The notes below the pieces were generated by a model that worked only from the letters and a program-made list of their open reading frames with translations, did no database searches and was not told where the DNA came from. From Petrachloros mirabilis ULC683 (lineage in GTDB: Bacteria > Cyanobacteriota > Cyanobacteriia > Thermosynechococcales > Thermosynechococcaceae), in contig NZ_WVIC01000008.1 of the NCBI RefSeq assembly GCF_009939295.1, positions 47,680-111,679 on the forward strand: 64,000 nucleotides of DNA, in the 5' to 3' direction. Position numbers and translations under genes: made by a program. Within the stretch, counting starts at the first letter, position 1. Each line of letters begins with the position of its first letter. Below are positions 45,124 through 54,104 of this stretch, piece by piece.

Positions 45124-46218
45124 ATGGAGACAGCACACCCTGACCCTAAAAATCCTCACTTGGCAATGACCGCTGATCAGTTAATTTTGTGCCGGATCTT
45201 AGACGCCAACTTAGATCGCGCTCGGGAAGGTTTGCGGGTGGTAGAGGAGTGGTGCCGCTTTGGGCTTAATCATGGCGGGGCGACTGAGCAGTGCAAGTCT
45301 CTGCGCCAAGCTCTGGGACAATGGCACCGTCCTGAATTTCGCCAGGCTCGGAATACCCCCGCTGATCTCGGAACCCAATTAACCCATGACCAGGAACATG
45401 CCCGCCTAGATTTAACGGATGTGTTGCAGGTCAACTTGGCTCGTGTTCAAGAAGCTTTGCGGGTTTTAGAAGAGTACGGCAAGCTTTATAATGTCACCAT
45501 GGCTGCCGAGGTTAAGCAAATGCGGTACCAGGTGTACGCCCTAGAAAGCCAGCTCTTGCGCTCACCTCGTCAGCAAAAGCTGCTCAATGCCCGACTCTAT
45601 TTGGTGACTTCCCCCCGTGAAAATCTGCTCGAAACGGTGGAAGCTGCACTGCAAGGTGGACTGATGCTAGTGCAGTACCGCGATAAGGAGGCAGCCGATC
45701 AGCAGCGGTTAGCCTTGGCTCAGCAATTACGGCAGTTGTGTCGTCAATATGGTGCCCTATTCATTGTCAATGACCGCGTAGATATTGCCTTGGCCGTGGA
45801 TGCCGATGGGGTTCATTTGGGGCAACAGGATATTTCCATTGCCCTGGCTCGACAGGTTTTGGGACCCCAGCGTTTGGTGGGTCGCTCTACCACCAATGCG
45901 GCAGAGCTAGCGGGGGCAATCGCCCAGGGAGCCGACTACGTTGGGGTGGGGCCGGTCTACGCAACTCCCACCAAAGCAGGTAGAGCCCCGGCGGGATTAG
46001 ACTATGTTCGGTACGCAGCCCAACAAGCCCCCATGCCCTGGTACGCCATTGGTGGGATTGATGCCCAAAACCTAGGAGAGGTGATGGCGGCAGGAGCACA
46101 GCGGGTGGCGGTGGTTCGCGCCCTGATGAACGCCTCTGATCCCCAAGGGACCACGCAGCAATTATTGTCCCAAGTGCAGTCGTCTAGCCAGCAAGCTGTC
46201 GCCATCCCAGGGATTTAG
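45124..46218 (+). CDS. thiE: Thiamine phosphate synthase with N-terminal domain
   Basis: A 364-residue two-domain ThiE found in cyanobacteria and related bacteria. The C-terminal 205 residues are ThiE proper: LMLVQYRDKEAADQQR, FIVNDRVDIALAVDADGVHL and DYVGVGPVYATPTKAG, which together bind HMP-PP and THZ-P to join them into thiamine phosphate. The N-terminal 150 residues, beginning CRILDANLDRAREGLRVVEE, are a helical domain shared by the long ThiE class, function unknown. The thiS gene starts 17 bp after the stop. Confidence 0.95.
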   Translation: METAHPDPKNPHLAMTADQLILCRILDANLDRAREGLRVVEEWCRFGLNHGGATEQCKSLRQALGQWHRPEFRQARNTPADLGTQLTHDQEHARLDLTDVLQVNLARVQEALRVLEEYGKLYNVTMAAEVKQMRYQVYALESQLLRSPRQQKLLNARLYLVTSPRENLLETVEAALQGGLMLVQYRDKEAADQQRLALAQQLRQLCRQYGALFIVNDRVDIALAVDADGVHLGQQDISIALARQVLGPQRLVGRSTTNAAELAGAIAQGADYVGVGPVYATPTKAGRAPAGLDYVRYAAQQAPMPWYAIGGIDAQNLGEVMAAGAQRVAVVRALMNASDPQGTTQQLLSQVQSSSQQAVAIPGI

Positions 46219-46235
46219 CGGCGGCGGAGACCCCC

Positions 46236-46457
46236 ATGACTCAAACCTCTGATCAAATTTCAATTCAAGTGAATGGCGAACTCTGTCGCTGTGATGCTGC
46301 GATCGCACTTCCCGATCTGCTCGCCCACCTGAAGCTCAATCCACGATTGGTGGTGGTCGAGTACAACGGCGAGATCCTGCATCGCCAGTTCTGGGCGCAG
46401 ACTCAAGTGCACTCAGGAGATCGCCTCGAAATCGTCACCATTGTCGGGGGTGGCTAG
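46236..46457 (+). CDS. thiS: Sulfur carrier protein ThiS
   Basis: A 73-residue ubiquitin-like sulfur carrier for thiazole synthesis with ThiG. The diagnostic C-terminal Gly-Gly is present: GDRLEIVTIVGGG. VVEYNGEILHRQFW matches the family. It lies just after thiE in an operon-like arrangement; the partner thiG is separate at 59761. Confidence 0.93.
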   Translation: MTQTSDQISIQVNGELCRCDAAIALPDLLAHLKLNPRLVVVEYNGEILHRQFWAQTQVHSGDRLEIVTIVGGG

Positions 46458-46517
46458 TTAGACCGGGAAGTCTTTAACCTCTCTGCGTCCGCTTTGAACT
46501 CATTACAGGCACAAGCT

Positions 46518-46901
46518 ATGGCTCGAAAAAGATTCATTATTGAAATGGGGATGGGCATTGATCAGCATGGTCAAGACCCAACGGTTGCGGCAGCCCGAGC
46601 CGTTCGTGATGCCATCGCCCACAATGCCCTCCCAGGCATTTGGGAAGTCGCTGGTTTGTCCCATCCCAATGACATGATTGTCGAAGTACAAGTTGCGGTA
46701 CCCGATCCGGAGCAAGTGAAGCCCGAAACCGTGCTAGCGGTTTTGCCCTTTGGCCAAAAAACACTCAAGGTGGAAAAGGGAGGGATGGTTGTTGCGGGTC
46801 GGGCAATTCCAGAGCTGGGCGATCGCAATGATGACATGCTGATTGCCCTAGCCGCTGTCACGGTTTGGGTTGAGCAACCTGTGCCGCCAGGAAAATTTTA
46901 A
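46518..46901 (+). CDS. Lin0512 family protein
   Basis: A 127-residue protein of the Lin0512 family, unassigned in function. Signature parts: RFIIEMGMGIDQHGQDPTVA and ARAVRDAIAHNALPG, plus VAVPDPEQVKPETVLAVLPF. It starts at the ATG at 46518, eight residues into a longer frame. It follows thiS by 60 bp on the same strand, so it may belong to the thi unit. Confidence 0.85.
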   Translation: MARKRFIIEMGMGIDQHGQDPTVAAARAVRDAIAHNALPGIWEVAGLSHPNDMIVEVQVAVPDPEQVKPETVLAVLPFGQKTLKVEKGGMVVAGRAIPELGDRNDDMLIALAAVTVWVEQPVPPGKF

Positions 46902-46999
46902 GGGGTCGCAAGATCTGTGCAATTTTTGAAGAAATGGGGCATTCTATAAATTAAGAAGCAGGTAGCCAAATGGATTTACCACTTCTCCTTGAGTTTTCA

Positions 47000-47030
47000 A
47001 ACCCCCATGGCAACTTTGGGGGTTCTTTTT
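47000..47030 (+). terminator. Intrinsic terminator after the Lin0512 gene
   Basis: AACCCCC (47000-47006) and GGGGGTT (47018-47024) form a 7-bp stem with an 11-base loop, followed by CTTTTTG. This is a convincing Rho-independent terminator, ending the thiE-thiS-Lin0512 transcript about 100 bp after the last stop. Confidence 0.75.
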
Positions 47031-47061
47031 GTCTGAAATTGGGTGTGGACTGCCCATAAAA

Positions 47062-47083
47062 CGTGAGTTCGACAGCTCTCGTC
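47062..47083. repeat. Solo end of a family C element
   Basis: CGTGAGTTCGACAGCTCTCG (47062-47081) and the next two bases match the left end of copy C1, but no matching body or right end follows. Probably a remnant after deletion. It lies near the 3' end of the muramidase gene. Confidence 0.45.
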
Positions 47084-47098
47084 GATAAAAGCCACTGG

Positions 47099-47884
47099 TC
47101 AGGGTGCTTGAGACGCTTGAGCCAGCTCTTCGGCCAGGAGCGACTGGTAAATTTCCTCTAAAAACGGGGTCATCACATTGTCTTCAATGCCATACCCCAA
47201 ACTCGTCCAAGTTCCTGATAGCCGCTCTAAGACCTCCGGAAGCTGACCCGCTTCTAGGCGTTCAGCAATATCGGTATTCCAAGCTTGTGGGTCTTGCAGC
47301 CAGCCGTAGACAACTTTGTCTTGATACTCTGGGCTAAAACTATACTGCCGCCACCACCACCACCCGGAAGGATTGGGATGATATTGCTGGGCTTTTTCTT
47401 CCCAAGTGGTGGTGAGAAACTGGTAGCGACCCGCGGCAGTGGTGCAGAGTCCCTGATTGGGGCCAGCCACAATCTCCAGACAAATATCAGGATGGTCGCT
47501 CAAATCCTGAATCCGCTCACCCCCATAGAGCAACGTGTAGGGGTTGGGGTCGTTGGCTTCACTGGCCGAGATGGTGCGCATCAGCGCCCGGATATAGGGG
47601 TTGCCCCCCGACATGGCTAGGGGGGCAATCTCGGCGCTAGGGTCGGGCTGAAACCAAGTGCGAAAAGACTCAGTTTTTGGCCAGAGGGAGAACAAAGCCC
47701 CCATGAGCCCTAAGGTGAGGAGTAGACGACGCCAGGGAAAGGGCGATCGAGAGCGGGTGTGTTTAGCAGCGGTTTGCGAACTCAAGGGTAATGTCCAAAG
47801 GGTGCTTTTGTTGAGAAGGTCTGTGAGTGAATCAGGTTCCGGATCAGGTCTGGGGTCGGATACCAGTCCCCTAGGCTTGGGCAA
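47099..47884 (-). CDS. GH104-like muramidase or lytic transglycosylase, membrane anchored
   Basis: A 261-residue protein. A single membrane anchor is near residues 52-68 (WRRLLLTLGLMGALFSLW). The soluble domain resembles the phage lambda R type (GH104) of peptidoglycan lytic enzymes: NPYIRALMRTISASEA (Glu109 likely catalytic), TLLYGGERIQDLSDHPD, GRYQFLTTTW and GTWTSLGYG. It likely remodels murein outside the membrane. The gene overlaps the end of the SDR gene by 14 bp, so the two are co-translated. It is not linked to phage genes. Confidence 0.82.
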   Translation of the reverse strand: MPKPRGLVSDPRPDPEPDSLTDLLNKSTLWTLPLSSQTAAKHTRSRSPFPWRRLLLTLGLMGALFSLWPKTESFRTWFQPDPSAEIAPLAMSGGNPYIRALMRTISASEANDPNPYTLLYGGERIQDLSDHPDICLEIVAGPNQGLCTTAAGRYQFLTTTWEEKAQQYHPNPSGWWWWRQYSFSPEYQDKVVYGWLQDPQAWNTDIAERLEAGQLPEVLERLSGTWTSLGYGIEDNVMTPFLEEIYQSLLAEELAQASQAP

Positions 47885-48527
47885 AGCATTCAGCTAGGGG
47901 TCGCTCAGGAGCTTCAGGCTTGGCAACAATCTCGACAATTTTTTGCCGCGCTTTAGGCTCAAAGAGCGCCTCAATACAGACCTGGGCTACTTTACTGCGG
48001 GGAATGCTGCCCTCAAAGAGGGTATCAGCCCCAGCCATGACAATGGCGTCTGGGCTGTCGTCATTCTTCAGACCTCCAGGCCGGACAATGGTGTAGGTTA
48101 ATCCGCTAGCCTCTAGATAGGCTTCAGCCTGACGCTTCCACACTAAAATCAGCCAAAACAAGTTCAACGGATGAAACAGTTGGGATACACATAGCGAAGA
48201 GACCAACACAAAATGCTGAATCCCTTGTGCTTTAGCCGTATCCACCAGATTTTTAGTGCCCAGGTAATCGACTTGCAAAGGCCCCAGGGGATTCAAACTA
48301 GGAGCCGCACCCGTGGCACAAATGAGTACAGTGCAGTCTGCTAGGGCAGCTTGGAGCGATCCAGGATTCATGACATCGCCAACGGCTCGTTCCACTTTCG
48401 GTGGAAATAGGGTTTGAGCTCGATTTAGATCTCGGACAAGGGCACGCACCGAAATTTGGCGAGCTACCAATTGCTGAACAATGCGACGACCTGTTTGCCC
48501 CGTGGCACCAGCAACTAAAACTTTCAT
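47871..48527 (-). CDS. NAD(P)-binding SDR, NmrA/Ycf39-like
   Basis: A 218-residue atypical SDR. N-terminus MKVLVAGATGQTGRRIVQQL (Rossmann motif GATGQTG), AVGDVMNPGSLQAALADCTV and GIQHFVLVSSLCVSQLFHPL. Similar to cyanobacterial and plastid proteins such as Ycf39 that help assemble photosystem II, or to NmrA-like regulators. The substrate or role cannot be fixed. It overlaps the muramidase gene start. Confidence 0.8.
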   Translation of the reverse strand: MKVLVAGATGQTGRRIVQQLVARQISVRALVRDLNRAQTLFPPKVERAVGDVMNPGSLQAALADCTVLICATGAAPSLNPLGPLQVDYLGTKNLVDTAKAQGIQHFVLVSSLCVSQLFHPLNLFWLILVWKRQAEAYLEASGLTYTIVRPGGLKNDDSPDAIVMAGADTLFEGSIPRSKVAQVCIEALFEPKARQKIVEIVAKPEAPERPLAECFAQA

Positions 48528-48599
48528 GGCATTAAGTCAGGGAGATCAACCTCTTCAGTGTGCCGAATTCGCCCCAAGACTGGCAATCTGCTGTTGGGT

Positions 48600-50255
48600 C
48601 TAGGCAGGGGTTGGGATCGGCTCAGAACGCTGCCAGGTGTCTTTGCGCACCAGGGTGTGAACCTGCCAGTGTGGATCCACCTGGGGATAGTCACGACGAT
48701 AGTGCCCCCCTCGACTTTCGGTGCGAAAGTGGGCACTGGTCAGAATCAAGTATCCAATATCCAGTAGATTTTGCGTTTCGGCCCAGAGCCGAATCTCCGC
48801 CTCGGCCTGGGTGTGGGAGAACTCCATGGCAGCGGTGGGCTGACGCTGAGCTAAATATTGACTGAGGGGGATCTGTTCAAATTGATGTCGCCAGCTCTGG
48901 ACTTGCGCGATCGCAGCTTCTAAAGTTGCCCCATCCCGGCAAATACCAGCACTTTGCCACACCAGTTGGGGAAGTTTTTGTCGGAGTTCCAGAACAGGGG
49001 AAGATTGCCCTGGCCAGGAATTCACCCTCAGAGAAGCGGAGGGCTTTGCAGCCATGGGGGTTTTGGACGAGTTAGCGGTCACCTCAGCCGCAACCTGAGA
49101 CGCAAACACCAGACATTCCAACAGCGAATTGCTGGCCAATCGATTCGCACCATGGACACCCGTGCTGGCCACCTCCCCAACCGCATATAGCCTAGGAATC
49201 GAGGTCTGGCCTTGTAAATCCGTGGCAATTCCCCCCATCCAGTAATGAGCCGCTGGCAAGACCGGAATAGGCTGAGAAAAGACATCAATGCCCCATCGCC
49301 GACACACCTGAATAATCTTGGGAAAGCGTCGTCGAATCTGAGCCGGAGCAATGGGACTGAGATCTAACCAAACCGCCTCTGTGGCCTCTGCCTCACCCCT
49401 AGTGCAGCAGTTCTCTAGGTGGGTAAAAATTCCCCGACTGACCACATCTCGGGGAGCCAACTCCCCCAGAGGATGGTAATCAAACATAAAGCGATGCCCA
49501 TGGGCATCTAAAAGGTGCGCGCCCTCTCCGCGCACGGCTTCGCTAATTAAAAATCGGGGGGCACCGGGTCGGGTGAGGGCAGTCGGGTGAAACTGGACAA
49601 ATTCTAAGTCTCGCAACTGTGCCCCGACTCGCCAAGCCATGGCGATGCCATCTCCGGTACTCAGGGCTGGGTTTGTAGTCTGAGCAAACACCTGCCCCCC
49701 ACCCCCAGTGGCTAAAATAACGCTGTGGGCGGGCACCCAGGTGAGGGTGTTTTGGGTCACCAAGCTCACCCCCTGACATTCCCCGTGCTCCAGCCATAGA
49801 TCAAGCGTAAAGGTGGCAGCTATGACCTCAATATTGGCTCGCTGCAGCACCTGATGGGTCAAGGTTTTGATCAAAGCCTTGCCCGTGGCATCCGCTGCAT
49901 GGAGAACTCGGGGGCGAGAGTGGGCTGCTTCGAGGGTAAAGGCCAAGTGTTGTTCATGGCGGTCAAAGGCAATGCCCATCTCCAGGAGAGACTGGACTTG
50001 CTGAGACGCCTGCCGCACCAATAGGTCAACAGCATCGGGATCACAGAGTCCAGCCCCGGCACTGAGGGTATCTTGGGCATGTAACTGGGGTGAATCTTCT
50101 GTGTTGATTGCCGCAGCAATGCCCCCCTGAGCCCAGTCACTTGCGGATGCAGACAGTGCTTCCTTGGTGATCAGACCCACCTGTAAATCTGACGGCAATG
50201 ACAGCGCTGTATATAGACCCGCTGCCCCTCCCCCAATAATTAAGACATCAAACAT
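48600..50255 (-). CDS. nadB: L-aspartate oxidase
   Basis: A 551-residue flavoenzyme oxidising L-aspartate to iminoaspartate, the first step of NAD synthesis with NadA. FAD motif: FDVLIIGGGAAGLYTALSLP. Further blocks are ASDWAQGGIAAAI and HYWMGGIATDLQGQTSIP, and VGEVASTGVHGANRLASNSL, all typical of succinate dehydrogenase-like flavoproteins. The start is the ATG at 50253-50255; seven upstream residues in the same frame are not conserved. Confidence 0.94.
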   Translation of the reverse strand: MFDVLIIGGGAAGLYTALSLPSDLQVGLITKEALSASASDWAQGGIAAAINTEDSPQLHAQDTLSAGAGLCDPDAVDLLVRQASQQVQSLLEMGIAFDRHEQHLAFTLEAAHSRPRVLHAADATGKALIKTLTHQVLQRANIEVIAATFTLDLWLEHGECQGVSLVTQNTLTWVPAHSVILATGGGGQVFAQTTNPALSTGDGIAMAWRVGAQLRDLEFVQFHPTALTRPGAPRFLISEAVRGEGAHLLDAHGHRFMFDYHPLGELAPRDVVSRGIFTHLENCCTRGEAEATEAVWLDLSPIAPAQIRRRFPKIIQVCRRWGIDVFSQPIPVLPAAHYWMGGIATDLQGQTSIPRLYAVGEVASTGVHGANRLASNSLLECLVFASQVAAEVTANSSKTPMAAKPSASLRVNSWPGQSSPVLELRQKLPQLVWQSAGICRDGATLEAAIAQVQSWRHQFEQIPLSQYLAQRQPTAAMEFSHTQAEAEIRLWAETQNLLDIGYLILTSAHFRTESRGGHYRRDYPQVDPHWQVHTLVRKDTWQRSEPIPTPA

Positions 50256-50387
50256 TGGGCAGGCGCACCTGAGCAATCACATGACGAGTCTTGGTAGTTT
50301 AGCCCAACCCCAGCCACCGACCAAGCCCCTGGGTTGCGCCCAAGAGAGGCTGTCATCAAAAGACCCTTCGCTGAGGCCAGATCCCTG

Positions 50388-50520
50388 AGAGGCTGTCTTT
50401 AGAGTCTTGCTCTACATTCGCCCCCCCAGCCCCCTAGGGGGCTTTGACGCTCTTAAGTCCCCCAGAATGGGGGATTTAGGGGGCGGGTGCAAGGCGTTAG
50501 AAACTTTTCAAACCGCCTCT
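50388..50520. repeat. Family D repeat copy D2
   Basis: A 133-bp copy with ends AGAGGCTGTCTTTAGAG and CTTTTCAAACCGCCTCT, nearly identical to D1 outside short changes. The inner hairpins are CCCCCTAGGGGGCTTTG and TCCCCCAGAATGGGGGA. A second left-end-like string, AGAGGCTGTCATCAAAAGAC, is present 43 bp upstream, perhaps a partial duplication. Confidence 0.65.
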
Positions 50521-50571
50521 GAGGCAGATCATTTTCAACAAAGGGCTAGGGGTTGAACAATCAGAATTGGC

Positions 50572-50714
50572 TTGGGTGCATCCCAGTTTTGCAAGTTGTC
50601 CCTCATCCCCCAGCCCCTTCTCCCAAAAAGGGAGAAGGAGAGCCGAATTGAAAGTCCCTCTCCCGCTCTGGGAGAGGATTTAGGGTGAGGGTTACGAAAG
50701 TGGGATGCACCCGA
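50572..50714. repeat. Family B repeat copy B2
   Basis: A 143-bp inverted copy of B1: ends TTGGGTGCATCCCA and TGGGATGCACCCGA. Flanks GAATTGGCTT and GAATGGCTT are nearly identical and may be a damaged target-site duplication. It lies 20 bp from the psbU stop codon. Confidence 0.65.
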
Positions 50715-50734
50715 ATGGCTTCGAGGCATTGCCC

Positions 50735-51163
50735 CTATTTATAGACCCCATTGTTAAAGCGATCAGATCCTTCAACTAATGCGGCCTCAACGGGTGTCAC
50801 CGTGAAGTTATCTAGGTTTGCTTTCAAAATGGATTTCTGGCTATCGGTAAGACCGGGTAAGGCCAAAATATCCCCTACATCGTCATAGGGCGCATTTTGA
50901 ACAATGGTTCCTGCCAAGGTTGGGTAAAGCCCACGATACTTAGCGAAGGCCATCACATTGGTGTTGTTCAGATCAATTTTTTTGCCGAAGCCGCCACTGA
51001 GTTTCGCATCAACAGCATTTTGAGACGCTTCAGTGAATGCCAAGATGGGCATTGATGGTTCAGATACTCCCAGGGCGAAAGCGGGTTGAAACCAACTGGT
51101 AAAGCTTAGACAACCCAACACCAAGAGACTGAGCAGACTCAAGCGTCGAACAAGGGATCGCAT
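50735..51163 (-). CDS. psbU: Photosystem II extrinsic protein PsbU
   Basis: A 142-residue 12-kDa lumenal protein that stabilises the oxygen-evolving complex. The signal peptide [20 protein letters not shown] ends near AFA|LGV (residue 30), for export to the thylakoid lumen. The mature part has [40 protein letters not shown] (helix-hairpin-helix) and [15 protein letters not shown]. The start is the ATG at 51161-51163, preceded by GGGAGG; a longer frame adds 12 unconserved residues. Confidence 0.95.
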   Translation of the reverse strand: MRSLVRRLSLLSLLVLGCLSFTSWFQPAFALGVSEPSMPILAFTEASQNAVDAKLSGGFGKKIDLNNTNVMAFAKYRGLYPTLAGTIVQNAPYDDVGDILALPGLTDSQKSILKANLDNFTVTPVEAALVEGSDRFNNGVYK

Positions 51164-51270
51164 ATTGGTCGGTACCTCCCAATTTTGAAGTGTAAACACA
51201 GCACTAAATAGAGCGTATCATTTACGACCCCCTCCCACTGAGCAGATTCAAGATTGCGAGGGGCTGCTGT

Positions 51271-52479
51271 CTAGGAGGATGAGATAGATTGAGGGCTGAG
51301 TAGCTGTTTTAGCTCAACAAAAGAGCAGGCATAGGCCGGGGTAGGGGCATCGTAGCCTTTCAACTGTAAAAGATGTTGCTGAAAGGGCAGGGGGCCAGGA
51401 CAACACTGGTGCAAATACTGATAGGTTTGCAGCCCGATGGCGACATCTTGCTGTAATTGCTTGGTGCTGCTTTCGAGCCTGAAGGCGGCGTTGACCGTAT
51501 CCCCGAGGGCTGTGTAGTCTGGACGATCGCCGCTGCCCGTGTTGCCGACCATGGCGTAACCGGTATTGATCCCAGCCCCGATGCGCAGGGGAAAGGGCAG
51601 GGGGAAGTTGAGATGCAACTGCTGAGTCATATCATTGAGGGCTGTGACGGCTTTGAGGAGTCGCTGCACCTCAGTGATCCCCACTTCTTGGGTGCCGTGG
51701 ATCCAGACGGCCATGACTGCATCGCCAATATACTTATCGACCCAACTGCCAGACTCACGAATGATTTCCCCAGCAAAGCGGAACCAGGTTCCCACGACTT
51801 CAGAGAGGATTTGTTCATCTAGATTGCGGGTGAGTACTGTGAAGTTACGAATATCAACCACCAATACGGAGATCAGCCGTCGGACGTGCAGCAGGGCAGT
51901 GGCTGGACTCTCTAAATCTGAGAGGTGGCTAATGTCGGGGGTGGTTTCCAGGCCAGATTTTTGGGGTGGGGCATGAAAGCTAAAGCTGGTTTGGCCAAAG
52001 GTGATCATGTCTGCGTCATTGAGTAGCACCGGGATGTTGACCCGGCGGCCATTGAGAAAGGAGCCGTTGCGGCTACCCAGGTCAATCAGGTAAAACTCGC
52101 CCATGCCGGTCGCCTGAATCATGGCGTGGGTGCGCGACATCCAGCGATCGTTGAGCACAATTAAGTTGTCTTCACCCCGACCAATCATCCAGCAGCTCTT
52201 GCTGGTGAGGGGAATATAGCGCTCTCCTGAGGTCTCTCCGATGCCTAGGAGATAGGGGTTTAAGGGACCAGGGGGGGTTGGTAAAACCAGGGTGGATTGA
52301 CTCGCCTGGATGCATGGGTCTAGGGGAAGGGGTGGGTTGGGGTGGGTCACCCGCAGGTGCTGCAACTGGGATTGGAGGCGCTCTATGAGTTGTTGTTGTT
52401 GTTGGATAATTTCCAGCAGGGCTTCATAGGATGGCTCGTGCTGGGGATGAAAGGCCCTTAGGGGTGGGTTAGTGCTCAT
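51271..52479 (-). CDS. FHA-domain adenylate/guanylate cyclase
   Basis: A 402-residue signalling protein. A low-complexity/coiled N-terminus (EALLEIIQQQQQLIERLQSQ) is followed by an FHA domain (about residues 95-170) with GRGEDN, SRTHAMIQ and GSRNGSFLNGRRV, which binds phosphothreonine. The class III cyclase domain (about 205-375) has VLVVDIRNFTVLTRNL and GDAVMAVW (metal Asp), GAGINTGYAMVGNTGSGDR and LGDTVNAAFRLESSTK. It likely makes cAMP in response to phosphorylation signals. ATG 52477-52479 is used; a GTG at 52527 would add 16 residues. Confidence 0.88.
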   Translation of the reverse strand: MSTNPPLRAFHPQHEPSYEALLEIIQQQQQLIERLQSQLQHLRVTHPNPPLPLDPCIQASQSTLVLPTPPGPLNPYLLGIGETSGERYIPLTSKSCWMIGRGEDNLIVLNDRWMSRTHAMIQATGMGEFYLIDLGSRNGSFLNGRRVNIPVLLNDADMITFGQTSFSFHAPPQKSGLETTPDISHLSDLESPATALLHVRRLISVLVVDIRNFTVLTRNLDEQILSEVVGTWFRFAGEIIRESGSWVDKYIGDAVMAVWIHGTQEVGITEVQRLLKAVTALNDMTQQLHLNFPLPFPLRIGAGINTGYAMVGNTGSGDRPDYTALGDTVNAAFRLESSTKQLQQDVAIGLQTYQYLHQCCPGPLPFQQHLLQLKGYDAPTPAYACSFVELKQLLSPQSISSS

Positions 52480-52774
52480 AGCAGTAGGCCATTGTCCAGG
52501 CTGAAGGGGTAAGGCAGACTGCGCCACGGCGACGGGGTGACCTAAAAACGTGACATCCTCAAATGCTGCTTTCCTAGGATGACCTGTTTGGCTCTGAAAC
52601 TTTCAGGTCTGGGTAGGGCAACCCATTCCCTGGTGGGTCACTCAACTCCTAGGGGTCTGTCAAGAATTATTTTGTGGGCTGAGATACAGCCGCAACTTCT
52701 GGGATCGCATATCTTAGAAGTGCTATCCTAGTAGCCCACGCTTTTGTTCCTGTCGAGTTTATATCCCTGACTTT
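52480..52774. other. Intergenic region between divergent genes
   Basis: 295 bp between the cyclase and a small membrane-protein gene. A stretch ATAGAAGTGCTATCCTA-like AT-rich sequence near 52710-52730 could hold a -10 element, but no clear promoter is assigned. Confidence 0.35.
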
Positions 52775-52966
52775 ATGCCGTCCAACGAGCAGGCCGACGA
52801 GCCTCCTGAACGTAGTTCCAATTATTTGGCGACTTTGGTGGGGGCTGCCATCGCAGTCCTAACCTTAACCATCCCCCTTTATTTCATTGCCTCCTATTCC
52901 TCAGGCAGTTTCTCTGGGAACCCCTCACCCCAGTTTCAGGCACTCCCCCCCCGACCCGTGAGATAA
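52775..52966 (+). CDS. Small single-span membrane protein
   Basis: A 63-residue protein with a polar N-terminus (SNEQADEPPERSSNYL), one membrane span (LVGAAIAVLTLTIPLYFIAS) and a Pro/Ser-rich tail. The pattern resembles small conserved cyanobacterial membrane proteins of unknown function, but no close family is recognised. ATG 52775. Confidence 0.55.
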   Translation: MPSNEQADEPPERSSNYLATLVGAAIAVLTLTIPLYFIASYSSGSFSGNPSPQFQALPPRPVR

Positions 52967-52973
52967 GGGTTTC

Positions 52974-53156
52974 TCAGTCCACTTCCACGGTTAGGGTTTG
53001 GCCGAAGACGCTCACTTGGTCTCCTGGCTGCAATTGACGCCCTCGACGGGTTTCCACAATACCGTTTACTTCAACGGCACCCCCTTGGATCAAGACTTTG
53101 GCATGACCACCCGTCATGGCTAGACCCTGGAACTTCAAAAACTGATCGAGTTTCAT
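52974..53156 (-). CDS. Small S4-domain RNA-binding protein
   Basis: A 60-residue S4 domain protein of the YaaA/ribosome-associated type: MKLDQFLKFQGLAMTGGHAK, IQGGAVEVNGIVETRRGRQL and GDQVSVFGQTLTVEVD. It probably binds structured RNA or ribosomes. The start is 5 bp after the stop of the PSII S4 gene (on the minus strand the S4 PSII gene is upstream), so they form an operon. Confidence 0.88.
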   Translation of the reverse strand: MKLDQFLKFQGLAMTGGHAKVLIQGGAVEVNGIVETRRGRQLQPGDQVSVFGQTLTVEVD

Positions 53157-53161
53157 GGCAC

Positions 53162-53941
53162 TTAGCTGTCACGAGCGAGTTGAATGCGATAGCGTTCCTT
53201 TTTGGTGATCATGACTTCGCCCACCGTCAGACGACCCTTGCCCCGGATGGCCACCAAATCCCCCGACTTAAGGCTGTAGCTGGGTTGGGTGATTTCCTTC
53301 CAGTTGACCCGCACATCGCCCCCTGCAATCAGCCCTGTCATCTTGCTGCGAGACATGCCAAATCCAGCAGATGCGATCGCATCTAAGCGCAGCGAAGCCT
53401 CCACCGTCGTTATCTCCTTGCGGTGGGGTTCGCGCACCTTCAGCTCTGCGAAGGGAATCACCGTAGTCTTCACCGGCACCGTCCGTACCTGGGTTAGATG
53501 CTGCTGTAAAAAGTCTGCCAGCTCCGGCACCACAATGGCCTGAGCCCCACGTTCTCCGAGCACCACAATATCGCCAACCTTTGAGCGCACCAAGCCCGTG
53601 CCCAACAGCGCGCCTAAAAAATCTCGATGACTGGCGGGGTCAAACAAAAAATTTCCTGCAATGGCCAATGCCACCAGATCGACCTGACTAGCCTCTAGGG
53701 GTAACTCCGCCCGGGCAATGGCCAGCCGTTGACGCTCTGCCTGGGGGTACCCCCCCCCACGCACCCAGTGCAGCTCCGTCAGTTGCGCCAAAACTTGCTC
53801 CACCGCCATCGCCTCCGGCGGCGACAGGAAATCAGATTGCACAACTTCCCAGGTTTTAAGAGCCTGCTCCCCTTGGTCTAAAACCCGCGTCACACAGTCT
53901 GTGTGCTCCGTTCCTTTGAGTAAATCCGCCTTTGGCAGCAT
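53162..53941 (-). CDS. Photosystem II S4 domain protein
   Basis: A 259-residue protein of the PSII S4 family (TIGR03069-like). The middle and C-terminus contain an S4 RNA-binding domain (SLRLDAIASAGFGMSRSKMT and GLIAGGDVRVNWKEITQPSY). The N-terminal half, with VVQSDFLSPPEAMAVEQVL, is of unknown function and is shared among cyanobacteria. Family members are named for photosystem II association. The start is the ATG at 53939-53941; a TTG precedes it by one codon. Operon with the next small S4 gene. Confidence 0.85.
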   Translation of the reverse strand: MLPKADLLKGTEHTDCVTRVLDQGEQALKTWEVVQSDFLSPPEAMAVEQVLAQLTELHWVRGGGYPQAERQRLAIARAELPLEASQVDLVALAIAGNFLFDPASHRDFLGALLGTGLVRSKVGDIVVLGERGAQAIVVPELADFLQQHLTQVRTVPVKTTVIPFAELKVREPHRKEITTVEASLRLDAIASAGFGMSRSKMTGLIAGGDVRVNWKEITQPSYSLKSGDLVAIRGKGRLTVGEVMITKKERYRIQLARDS

Positions 53942-54104
53942 CAAATCAATATCCCCTCAACCCAGGGCATCGCCCCGACCTGCTAAGCTTCCGTAACGTT
54001 CTGTTGTCGCCAAGCGACCTGTAAAGATACACTTTCCCTGAGTCTACAGAACATTTCAATTAAATTGATCGCCCTCGCACGAATGCAACATTGGGAGTTC
54101 CGTC

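Larger units (their letters stand above)
50256..50734. other. 479-bp intergenic region with two repeats
   Basis: Between nadB and psbU (both minus strand). It contains family D copy D2, an extra D-like left end at 50345, and family B copy B2. No gene is visible in the rest. Confidence 0.5.

Noticed and set aside
47099..47884. Prophage lysis gene
   Set aside because: The lysozyme-like protein has a membrane anchor and lies among housekeeping genes, with no holin or phage structural genes.
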